A model generated the notes under the pieces. The model saw only the letters and a program-made list of their open reading frames with translations, was not told the DNA's origin and did not search any database. Source: Obelidium mucronatum (taxonomy: Eukaryota; Chytridiomycota; Chytridiomycetes; Chytridiales; Chytriomycetaceae). Taken from it: a DNA stretch of 64,000 bases. A program made the position numbers and the translations under genes. Below, in pieces: positions 22,065 through 32,342 of the stretch; positions within the stretch are counted from its first letter, which is position 1; every line of letters begins with the position of its first letter. The stretch is from NCBI GenBank assembly GCA_025765595.1, contig JAIVFH010000023.1:307610-371609 (forward strand), given 5' to 3'.

Positions 22065-22192
22065 AACTTTTGATTTCGGGATTCGACTTCATAAACTTTT
22101 ATTAAGGAGGGAGAGTTGGGAAAATTCAACAGAGACAAAGAACGACCAAAAAAAAAAAAAGAAAAGAAAAAAAAGTAGCTGACAAAGTAGCC

Positions 22193-22798
22193 CTATTCTG
22201 GTGCTCTCTCAAACAACCATGAAACAGATTCCCCATTGTGTGTTCTACGGATAGCTTCAGCAAATGTTGCTGCCACGTCGATAGTGTCGATTTTGTTACA
22301 AAGAAGTTTCTTTTCAGCATGTGGGATAGTATTGGTCTTGAGAGAAGAAATTTTGAACAGGTTCAGAACAACCAAGATAAAACCACAACACAAAAATTGC
22401 ACCCTTACCACCACGACTTTCGTCAGCACAGAGTCATTGATAACACTAATCGCCTTTCCAGATAGAACTAAACAACGTTTTGGTGATCAGTGCCACAGAC
22501 AAAAACACGACTTGTTGAAATTGTATCACCTCCGTGGGTCACAATGGCATATACAGCAGTCGCTCCATTCTCCAAAAGAGTCTTTGCGGCCAGCCCCAAA
22601 GTTCCACATGTATCGGCCATATCGTCTACTAAAACACATGGACGTCCCTTTACGTCTCCCACCAAAACCATCCGAGAAACTTCATTTGCTCTCTTGCGTT
22701 CCTTGTGAATAAGAGCAAAGTCAACATCCAACTTATCGGCAATAGCTGTGGCTCTACAAAAAAAAAGAAGGAGAAGAAAAAACAACTCCATTGAGAAC

Positions 22799-22841
<43 letters not shown>

Positions 22842-23564
22842 AAGGGGCCACACCTTTTTGCACCACCCGCATCTGGAGACACGATAATCACTTCACTATG
22901 GTTTTCGATATTCTCGCGAATGTATTTCAGGGTGCATGGCTCGGCATAAAGGTTGTCGACGGGGATGTTGAAGAAGCCCTGGATCTGCGAGGCGTGCAGG
23001 TCCATGGTGATGACGTGGTTTGCGCCGGCGACCGTCAGCATGTTTGCGACGAGCTTTGCGGTGATTGGCGCGCGCGACTTGTCCTTCTTGTCTGCGCGCG
23101 CATACGGAAAGCACGGAATGACGGCGGTGATGCGGCGCGCGGACGCTGTTTTGCAGGCGTTGATCATGATGAGGAGCTCCATCAGATTGTCGTTGATTTG
23201 GTCGCAGCCGCTCTGGATGATGAACACATCTTCGTCGCGCACTGGCGGCGGGCGGGTGCGGGGGCGGGTGGTTAGGCCGGTGGACAAGGGCGGTCGCTCC
23301 AAAGCCACTCACCGGACTCTCCGATAGTTACTGACGTTTCCTGGTTCGAGTATTTAAGTACCACGCACTTGGCGAGTTCCAGGCCCAGCTTCCTGTCAAA
23401 CAGAGCAAGCGAGAAAGAGAGAGTGAGGAAGAGAGAGATGTCGTTAATATCCAGACTATCCCCACCACGCCACGCACTACAAAACCGCCTCCTTACTTTG
23501 CAACTAGTTTGGCAAATTCAATGTGCGAGTTTCCTGCAAAGATTTTGATAGAATTGCTAGGCAT
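22193..23564 (-). CDS. ribose-phosphate pyrophosphokinase (PRPP synthetase)
   Basis: Six exons (23497-23564, 23313-23392, 22854-23241, 22530-22753, 22409-22467, 22193-22336) give 320 residues, the usual length of the family. The enzyme makes PRPP from ribose-5-phosphate and ATP for purine, pyrimidine, His, Trp and NAD synthesis. Visible signatures: [14 protein letters not shown] at the N-terminus, [49 protein letters not shown], the PRPP-binding loop [13 protein letters not shown], and VTNTIP split across the last intron. The intron after exon 3 carries a 41-base homopolymer (A on the plus strand, T in sense). Intact. Confidence 0.95.
22800..22840. repeat. A41 homopolymer inside a PRPP synthetase intron
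   Basis: Forty-one consecutive A on the plus strand, equal to poly-T on the coding strand, lie in the intron between exons 3 and 4 of the minus-strand gene. Confidence 0.95.
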
Positions 23565-23758
23565 CGTTGACATGCAAATCAAGTTTAAAAAAAAATGTGA
23601 GAAAAAAAAAAAAAAAAGAAAGGTAACTTAGAACCCGACATACTCCGAATTTGTTTCAGTTCGAGACCACACATGGAACTCAAGGGTTCGGAAAAAAAAA
23701 ACACAGTTGCATGCACATATACTGGGTTTCTACGAGGCCAATTTATTTCCTTGTACTT

Positions 23759-26519
23759 TTATTGCTTTGACAAAGTGGAAGAGGAAGATGAGGAAGAAGC
23801 AACAGCAGCAACACCCTCGTCTTTTTTCAAAGGAGCCCCTGCTCCTGCAGTCGTTGCGTTCCCTGATCCAACAACAACTTTTTCTGTCTCAGAAACAAAC
23901 GCCAACACTTCTGGAATACTAACAACTCCATCCCCATCACTATCTAATCGCTTGATAATCTTTTTGATACGTTCATCACCTGGGTTGTCTTTCACCATAC
24001 TCAATGCGGAATGAATCTCGTCCACAGAAAGCTGTCCCTCAGCGTTTGGTTGAATCACGTTCATCTTGGATCCAATTTCAGAATCAATCTTGGAAATTTC
24101 GGCTTCAATCTTGGAAATCATCTTTTCGACCTGTGTTGATACAGCAGTAGCAGCCTTGGATTCCTTTTGGGTAACTTGCTTGAGTTCCTCAATATCCTAC
24201 AAACGAAAAAAAGAAATGAGTTCTCTCTTCCTCTCTCAAAAAACAACATAAAACACGTTTTTTTATATACCTCTTTGATCTCCTTCTGCTCTTCCTTCAA
24301 GCCTTCCAAAGTAGCCTTGACGTCATCCAAAGCAGAGTTGGATACCATGACCTTGATGGCCTCTCCAACCTTTTTGAGTTCGTCCTTTGAAATTTCTTCC
24401 ACAATTGGCAAAGCGGCACTGGCGGCAGCAGTAGCATCAGAGTGTACGGAGGAGGTCGTGGTACTTTCAGACTTTCCATCAATGGTAGAGGCAGTAACGA
24501 CCGTTTCCTTCACAGGAGCAGGAGCGGCGGCGGCAGCCGCAGCAGCGGCGGCAGCGGCATCTGCAGCTTTCTGTTTTATTTTTCAATTTTTTTAATGATG
24601 AGTCATGTCAAATAATCATAAATAAAATAAAATTAAGTACCTTGTCCTGTTCAAGTTCATCCTCAATAAGCTCTTCTTGCTCCTTGATGACATTCAACTT
24701 TTGACTGCTAGTAGCAGTACCAGAGACGTGGTCGACTTGCAACTGAGCTTCGTGAACCTAAAAGGCAAGAAATCAATAAAAAATTAAAAATAAATAAATA
24801 AAAAAACAAAAACTAATGATTCAACTTACAACTTGCTGTGGAAGAGAAGAAAGAGTGGCTTGCAAAGCCCCCGCACTCTCCTTCAAAGCCTCTTCAGTAC
24901 TCAAAGGAATCTTTTCACTGATTGTGAAAGCGCGACTCAAAATCAACAAACTTCCAGGAACACCATGCGTCAAATGCAAATCCAGCCACTGTGTCAATTC
25001 ACTCTTTAATCGAGCAGGACTTGCTCCGATTGTTTTAATTCCACGGTTTTGACAAGCCTGTTGCAGTTCTGGAATCGTCAAAGCTTCCACGCCTTCTTTT
25101 GCAATGGCAGCGTCGTCGATTTTGAGGGAAATCAGTTGGTCGTTGATTTGGTTGCGGAGATAGGTGTCGGTTCCGAAAGCATTGAGATTCATGTATCGCG
25201 CCATTGAGACGAGTTGTGGACGAGAGAGAGAGTTCAAAGTCAAGTCATCCTGGAACTTTTTGGCAATGGCGAGAATTTCGTTGGTCGGGGCAAGAGCACC
25301 AGAGGTACGGTACTATAAATAAAAGTAGATAATGATAAAAATTTCCCATTAGAGATAGATAAACAGACTAGCAAGACCAAACACAGTAATACCTTTTCAA
25401 AAAACTGGCTAAATTCTTTTGCTTTGGCGGCACGAGATGTTCCCGTGACGGCAACTTCAGCAACAGTATCCTGAAGAAACTTTGCCATTTCCAAACGAAC
25501 CTTTAACAATTTCTTTTTCTTTTCCTCCTATTTTGTTTTTGATGGTCGATGGGTGTAAGATGCAGATGTTGAGGGTTATAAAAGAATCCCATCATCGGTG
25601 GATGATAGACTACCGCCTCCGGCGGAAACGAAAAAGAAAAAAAAAAAAAAAAGAAATAATACTCAACAGCTTGGAACTTGCTTTCAAAAGTAGAAGGCAG
25701 CATATTAGGGAAAATGTAGAGCAAGAAAGGTAACGCGAGTTCCAAAAAGGGGATAATAAGGATAATAATCATTGGAACCAGACGCAAGAGATCAGCAACA
25801 GTGCGTTTGAGTTGCATATCTTCACGACGAGAGAGAGAGTTTCCTTGCATGAGCTTCTTGAGCAGACGTGATGAGATACGAGTCTCTGCGCCCAGCAGCT
25901 TCATCCCGACCCAGATGTGATGGGCTTCGTCTTTGATGCGTTGAACCAGCGACTTTTTCGGCTGTTCGACCGCAGCGGTTGTTGCGGCCGCCGCCGCCGC
26001 CGCCGCGGGGGCAGCCGCCGGATCGCTCGACGCAGGAGCAGCGGCAGCGGCAGCAGGCGTGATCGCGGGCACGGGCGTGGCGCCTGCTGACGCGGCGACG
26101 GCGGCGGGCGCGGCGGCGGCATCTGTGGCGTGCGAGGCGGCCTTCTCCTCCTTCTGCTGCACCTGGTCTTCCTTGACTTCGCGGATCGCCTTCTCGATCG
26201 GATTCTCGGGCTTGTCGGGCTTGTCGGGCTTCTTGTCCGGCGTCGACTGCGGCTGCGACAGCGCAGACGCCGACGACGACAGCGATCGGCGCGCCGCGCC
26301 GCCCAGCGCAGACAGCGCCAGCGTCGACACGGACCGCCGCTGCGGCAGCGCCACCGCAGGCGCAAGCGGGTGCGGGCGCGCCGCCGCCGCCGACAGACGC
26401 GCGCGATCGCCGGCCGTCGAGGCTACAGCGCCGACGGCCACGCGGCTGCTGCTGGTCGCGCAGCGGAGCGACGCCGTGCCGGACGCCCGCGACAGTCGCT
26501 GCGTGGTTGATCGGAGCAT
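23759..26519 (-). CDS. LETM1-family mitochondrial inner-membrane protein
   Basis: Six exons (25668-26519, 25393-25527, 24830-25312, 24641-24757, 24271-24570, 23759-24196) in phase 0 give about 774 residues. The N-terminus is an Arg/Ser/Ala-rich presequence (MLRSTTQRLSRASG), fitting import into mitochondria. An Ala-rich spacer precedes the core: WVGMKLLGAETRISSRLL, a membrane helix (LVPMIIILIIPFLELALPFLLY), FPNMLPSTFESKF and the LETM1 ribosome-binding-like domain (LSRPQLVSMARYMNLN; ELQQACQNRGIKTIG; LTQWLDLHL). A coiled coil and an EF-hand (DSDGDGVVSIPE) end the protein. LETM1/Mdm38 proteins control K+/H+ or Ca2+/H+ exchange and cristae shape. The first exon is a sharply GC-rich block. Confidence 0.93.
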
Positions 26520-26686
26520 TGCTGGTGGTGGTGGTTGTGGTGGTTTGGTTGTTGGGGGAAAAAACGATGGACGATGAAAACAACACTGACAGTCAAACAA
26601 ACCCACGCCGGAAAAAAAAACACGTGGGTGTGAATTGAGAAAAAAAAAAAAATAAATTAAATGTAATAACAAATAATAGATGGTTC

Positions 26687-27520
26687 TTATACACTGGCAA
26701 AGTAGTCGCAGCCCGTACATGCGAGCAAGTTGCCCACTGCTTCTTCACGGACAAAGATAACATGTCCTGCTGAACACTCTCTTCCATGGCTTCTCGCCAA
26801 TCCATCCACAGCCTCTACCCACGAATCTAAGCCGATCTGAGATTGGACTGCCAGAGGACACGCAGTACATGCGAATCTGTTGGAAATGTTGTGCCCAAGA
26901 GGGGCTAATGCTGAACTGTCGACAGCATTATTATAGAAAGGAGAAGATGACGGCGAAACAGAGCACAAGAATCCTTGGTGACACGAAGGGCATTGATGTT
27001 GTTGTTGTTGCTGTTGCTGCTGCTGCTGTTGTTGCTGTTGTTGTTGCTGTGACTGTTCCAGCAACGCTAGATCCTGCTGCACAATCTGTGCCTCTCCCAT
27101 GAGATACTCTTCTGCCATTTCAATTTCTTGAGCAGCTAAAGATGCCCCACGTGTCGCACCCTGCCCCAGAGAGAGCGAGTTGCTTTGCGTGCGATGCAAA
27201 GCCTCCATCTCAGCCAACTCTTGCAGCATCTCCCGCTCCAGCTCAACGGCGACATCAGGATCCAAGTACGGCGGCATGGATGCCAACAAGTCGCCGCCGT
27301 TGAAGTTGTTGTTGGACAGTGAGTTGTATTCTTGGTAGAGGAGTTGCTGGACCTGCTGAGTGGTGTCATCTGTCTTTGCACTTGACAGACTCCTGTTGCG
27401 GTCATACGACGACGCTCGCGCATCCTTGATTCGCTGCATGCATTTGGCTTTGAGCGAGTTGCGCCAGGTGTTTGAGAAGGATGCTTGCTGCTTGACTGGT
27501 GTCCGATTTGGACGTTGCAT
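26687..27520 (-). CDS. RPA-interacting protein (RPAIN-like)
   Basis: One exon gives 277 residues from the ATG at 27520; longer versions would need a non-ATG start. The N-terminus (FSNTWRNSLKAKCMQRIKDARASSYDRNR) matches the RPA-interacting N-terminal region, a short helix that binds replication protein A. A mid-protein acidic helical segment includes a run of ~16 Gln encoded by CAG/CAA. The C-terminus has paired cysteines of a zinc-ribbon type (CPSCHQGFLC; FACTACPLAV; CSAGHVIF; CTGC). The family escorts RPA into the nucleus in animals. The assignment is by N-terminal motif and zinc-ribbon architecture. Confidence 0.75.
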   Translation of the reverse strand: MQRPNRTPVKQQASFSNTWRNSLKAKCMQRIKDARASSYDRNRSLSSAKTDDTTQQVQQLLYQEYNSLSNNNFNGGDLLASMPPYLDPDVAVELEREMLQELAEMEALHRTQSNSLSLGQGATRGASLAAQEIEMAEEYLMGEAQIVQQDLALLEQSQQQQQQQQQQQQQQQQQHQCPSCHQGFLCSVSPSSSPFYNNAVDSSALAPLGHNISNRFACTACPLAVQSQIGLDSWVEAVDGLARSHGRECSAGHVIFVREEAVGNLLACTGCDYFASV

Positions 27521-27737
27521 TTCTTTTTTTGATGACAAATATTTTATTATTACTCTCCCCTTTTGGATTTAAATACCTAACTTCTAAATAATAATATTTA
27601 TATAAAAATAATCACCCTTTGATATTCTTTCATGAATCATATATATATAATTTGTTGAGACAGAGAAATTGAGAGAAATTGTTTCAAAACACGGAATTTT
27701 TTGTTTGATCTTCATAAATATTTAAAAAGCAGAAAAG

Positions 27738-28804
27738 ATGAAGGTTGGGCTTGTTGTCCTTCTTGCGGTAGCAGCAGCGGCAGTTGTTGCAGAACAGACA
27801 TCGACGCCCAAGAGCGGGTCAGGCGTTGCCGTGGGTGTCCAGGAAGACTTTGACGTTGACTTTGACGCCGTGGCCTTTGACGACGACGACGTAGACGACG
27901 CCGCCGACGGCCTCGCACGGCGCCTCGAGCACGGACGCGCGGCGGCGGCGGCGCCGACGGTCCTCGAGCGCGGCGGGCGGCTGCTTGCGGCGGCGGCGGC
28001 GTGGGTCGACGCGCACAAGCGCGCGGTGCTCGCGGTGCTCTGCGCGCTGCTCGCGGCGAACGGCGTGTTTGTGGCGTGGGTGCTGGGCTACCTGCTGCGC
28101 GAGGAGCACTTTGTCGTGCGCGCCCTGCGCCTGCCGCGCTCGCCGCCGCCGCGCGTGTTCCGCGTGCTCGCCGACTTTGCCGCCTATCCGCTGTGGCGCT
28201 CGCGCGCGCGGTCCGCTGCCGCGCTCCCGGGCGGCTTTACGCTGGATGCGACAAGCTACACGGTGACGGAGCTGGTAAGTCTTCTTTCTTTCTTTTTTTT
28301 TTTTTTTTGTTAACACATGCACAGAAGGAAAACGAGTCTCTGGTCTTCCGTACTCACCCGGAATACGAACCGAAACAGTACGCAATGCCTTTGGTCATGA
28401 AAGGTGCGCCAGTCCCAGAAAATATCAACCAAGTCGAGAAAAAGAAACACGAGGAAAAGGTGGCAAAACTCAAGGAACAAGGAATCGATGCAACTTCCCA
28501 TATCCCAAAACACAGGCCAAAGAATATTCTCGATCTGGAAGTCGCCCCCATCTTTTTGCCTCCTGGAATCCCATGGTCAACACAAGTCTGGACAATTGAA
28601 CTGGAGCAAACAAAGGACAAGAAGGGATCAATTGTATACGTGACTTACCGTGGAACATATCGCAGTCGTATTTATCGATTCCTCGTTTCCCTGGTCGGTT
28701 TTGATCGGAGCGTTGAAGGCTTTCTGGGTGATTTGGCTGCTTTCTTGGGCGAATCAAGTCCAACTGTGAAGCCACATTTGGGTAAATTGCCGGATTTGGA
28801 TTAA
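27738..28804 (+). CDS. START/SRPBCC-like membrane-anchored protein
   Basis: Two exons (27738-28274, 28325-28804) give 338 residues. A signal peptide (MKVGLVVLLAVAAAAVVAEQ) is followed by an acidic stretch (DFDVDFDAVAFDDDDVDDAAD) and a hydrophobic helix (AVLAVLCALLAANGVFVAWVLGYLL). The rest looks like a START/polyketide-cyclase-type fold: PRVFRVLADFAAYPLWRSRA, as in the opening of SRPBCC domains, then VTELKENESL and a C-terminal SRIYRFLVSLVGFDRSVEGFLGDL helix. Such folds bind hydrophobic ligands; no ligand can be named. Exon 1 is strongly GC-rich, unlike exon 2. Confidence 0.6.
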
Positions 28805-29058
28805 AACTCCTGGATTAGGATTGAATTCTGTTGGAGTTGTCCCTTCGCGACTTGCTTTTCTTTCGTTACTTTACTCTTTGTCACTTGTCTCTATTCTTTT
28901 CTATTGCATTCCGGTCTCTAATTTGTCTAATTCGCAATAAAAGTACGCTTGAAGAAAGTATTAATATTCCAACATTTAAAAAATATTTACTGGAAGACCG
29001 TGGAATTGCGAATCCTTCCATACTTACTTAATCCCCTCAGTCCTAAACTTTAAGACAA

Positions 29059-29715
29059 ATGGCTGCACAACGAAAGCTTGTTGCAGCTGCTCTCCAAATG
29101 ACATCTACTCCAACGTCGATTTCTGAGAATATTGCAACAGTTCGACGTTTGATTCAAAAGGCAACTGCAACCCACAATGCTTCCGTAATTGTTCTGCCCG
29201 AATATTGGGCAACCCTTGGTATGAAGCAAGTACATACCATTGCCGAACCGCTTGCTTCAGCCGTGGCAAGTGACGAGGACAAAGGAACGCCAATCCAGAA
29301 CGCAATGGCGTCCCTCGCCAAAGAATTCAACGTGACCCTCATTGGCGGGACGATACCAACCCAATCCACACTCGCAGCAGCCAAAAATACACCAAGTCAT
29401 GAGAAGTTCCACAACTCGCTGCTCGTGTACAACACCTTGGGCGCGCGGATCGCCGATTACAACAAAATACATCTCTTCAAATTCGAAGGTCCGCCTGCTT
29501 TTGATGAAGGAGTGACTGTGGATGGTGGATCATCTATTCCTGTCACCTGTTCTGTGGCTGATGGTTGGGATGTGAGGTTGAGTGTCTGCTATGACATGCG
29601 ATTCCCTGAGTTGTATAGACAAGGAAGTGGAGATTTCAATGTGATTGTTGTTCCTGCTGCCTTTACTGTTGAAACTGGGAAAGCTCATTGGGGTAAAAAC
29701 CTTGATTCTGTTTTC

Positions 29716-29766
<51 letters not shown>

Positions 29767-30047
29767 CGTGGTTGCCATCGTGGTTTAAAAAACATTTCTT
29801 GGCAGAATGTCTTCTTCGCGCACGGGCTATTGAGAATCAAGCCTACGTGATTGCGTCTGCTCAAGTTGGTATTCATCCAGTGACGAACCGTGCTACTTAT
29901 GGGCATTCCATGATTATTGATCCCTGGGGCCGTGTTGTCAGTGAAGTTGTGGAGGATGTTGAGGGATTGGCTGTGTGGGAGATGGATTTGGATGTTGTAG
30001 CAGATGTGAGGCATCGTCTGCCTGCACTTCAACATCGTCGGTTGTGA
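29059..30047 (+). CDS. nitrilase-superfamily amidase (Nit1/Nit2-like)
   Basis: Two exons (29059-29692, 29806-30047) give 291 residues, normal for the Nit branch. The catalytic triad is visible: Glu in SVIVLPEYWATLG, Lys in DYNKIHLFKF and Cys in LSVCYDMRFPELYR. The second exon restores ECLLRARAIENQAYVIASAQ and SMIIDPWGRVVSE. Nit1 removes the amide from deaminated glutathione and Nit2 is an omega-amidase; the sequence alone does not settle which, though the GAxxAxYNKIHLF context suits either. The intron contains a T46 run directly upstream of its acceptor region. Intact. Confidence 0.92.
29721..29766. repeat. T46 homopolymer inside the nitrilase intron
   Basis: Forty-six consecutive T on the coding strand make up nearly half of the 113-base intron and lie upstream of its acceptor (GGCAG at 29801-29805). 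Confidence 0.95.
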
Positions 30048-30131
30048 GGTTTGAAAAGGTTCTTGGCAATAAGTCACTGCACAATGTTTAAAAAATGCAG
30101 GAACAGTTAATTGAAATAGTAGATCTTTGTA

Positions 30132-30135
<4 letters not shown>

Positions 30136-30165
<30 letters not shown>
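30136..30165. repeat. T30 homopolymer between nitrilase and ABC transporter genes
   Basis: A run of 30 T lies 90 bases after the nitrilase stop codon, within the short gap before the ABC transporter. Confidence 0.9.
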
Positions 30166-30166
<1 letters not shown>

Positions 30167-30254
30167 AATTTGTCAAGGTTTTGCATTCCGGGCCGGAAGG
30201 AACGGAAACGCCACTACTTTCGATCCGGCTGTAAAAAAAAAAACGTCAAGGGAG

Positions 30255-31176
30255 ATGACCCAGCACCGTGATCCACGCCCAGAAGATGCCCCTAAAGTCT
30301 TGAACGATATCCCATCAAAGTCAAAGTCATCTCCGGCAAGGACTGATTCGCCTCAATTTGCACCCACCATACCAGCTCCCGATCAGATTGTTCCCTGGGC
30401 AACTGCATCGGCAGTTTCTCGATTCTTCTTCTTTTGGGTGACTCCGCTGGTGAGAAGAGGCTGGAGATCGCCGTTGCAGCAATCGGATTTGTGGAGGTCG
30501 TTGGGCCCTGTGATGGATGCTGACCGCTTGGCAGATGAGTTTGATCAAGAACTGCAGCGAGAGTTTGCAAAGAGATTAGTAGCTGAAGGAGCTGGCAAGA
30601 GGGATAAGCCAGGGTTGGCTGTTCGAAGGGCCATGTGGACACTCTATTTCCGCGCCTTGTTTCCGGCTGGATTCCTCAACCTCACTTGTAACATGTTAAG
30701 TTTGGTTACTTCCTTGATTGGTGTACTTTCCTGTGACTGATACTTTGAAAGTATAGTTGTTTGACTTTTTCGCCCTTGGTTGTTAAGTCGATCATCCAGT
30801 TTGCTCAACGTCGGTACTCTGGAGATCCAAATGCAACACTTGCTGAAGGGTATGGTTCAACTACCGCCATTAATTCAGTGTCGTCGGTATCTATTCTTAT
30901 TTGCTGACATAGGTTTCTTCTCGTTATCGCCTTGTTTTTCTTACAATTGCTTTCGGCACTGCTCATGCCAAATTTTGTTAATCTGACACAAGTAATTGGG
31001 TTGAAAGTCCGGACCGCACTATCGGCCCTTATTTATCGCAAATCATTGCGTTTGTCAGCAGCAGCACGTCGAGACTTTAGTTCAGGCAGAGTAATCTCAA
31101 TGGTGGCTGTTGATTGTGCTCGCATTGAACTGTTTTTGATGTTTGTAAATGTATGTGTTTCTTGTGATGCGTTTTG

Positions 31177-31214
<38 letters not shown>

Positions 31215-31411
31215 GGTTTTGCTGATTTTCGAATTCCGAAAAAAAGGTCTTTTGGACTTCTCCGTTCAATATTTCCTTGATGTTGGGTTTTTTATTCAGT
31301 CAGATTGGATGGTCTGCGATTTGCGGAGTTGGGATCCTGCTTCTGATCATAGTAAGGGGGAATCCATTTTAACCGGAAACAATGCTGGTAATTAACTTCC
31401 CCATCATCACG

Positions 31412-31460
<49 letters not shown>

Positions 31461-32245
31461 AAAAAGCCAATCCAAGGCTACATTTTCCGAACAATGACAA
31501 GGGTTCGAGAAGCCGTTGCTCCACTCACAGACAAGCGAGTAAAAATCACAACCGAAATCCTCTCTGGAATCCGAATCATCAAATTCTTTGCCTGGGAAGT
31601 CCCATTCCTTGAACGCATCGAATCGATTCGGAATTCCGAAATGGGGGTTGATTCTGAAGCGGTCGATATTCACAACGTTGGGGCAAACGGTTGCAAGTGT
31701 GACGCCGATTGTTGCGGCTTCTCTTTCGTTTGTAGTGTATAGCACTTATAATGTGTTGGATGCGGCGACTGTTTTTTCTGCCTTGTCGTGGTTTAGTATG
31801 TTGCAAGGGCCTTTGAGTTTCTATCCGCAATTGATCAATAGTTGGGCGGATTTTCATGTGGCGATTGCGAGAATTGAAGATTTTTTGGTGGCGCCAGAGC
31901 TGGATGAGCAGAGTGCCATCACAGAGGATTCCTCATATGCGGTCCGTGTATCGAATGGGGAGTTTGTTTGGGAGGTTCTTGCAGATGCGATTGTTGAGAC
32001 ACCAGCTACAGCCGCCGCGGCGATTGAAATGAGGACCCAGAAAAATGTTGCTACTCCTACCTTGTTGGAAGGTTTACAGAACGTGAACTTGAATATCGAA
32101 AAGGGGTCTTTTGTGGCCATTGTGGGAGCTGTTGGTAGTGGAAAGTCTTCTCTCCTCAATGCGATTTTAGGGGAAATGAAGCGAGTCAAAGGGGAAGTAC
32201 TGTTTTCTGGAACTACGGGATATGCTCCTCAAAGTGCTTGGATTC

Positions 32246-32342
<97 letters not shown>

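Noticed and set aside
25822..26586. Long alternative frames across the LETM1 first exon
   Set aside because: Arg/Ala-rich stop-free frames produced by high GC; the LETM1 frame carries a presequence and conserved core.
32248..32341. Cys/Val repeat peptide from the TG tract
   Set aside because: The tract lies between a donor and acceptor that join conserved NBD1 sequence, so it is not translated.
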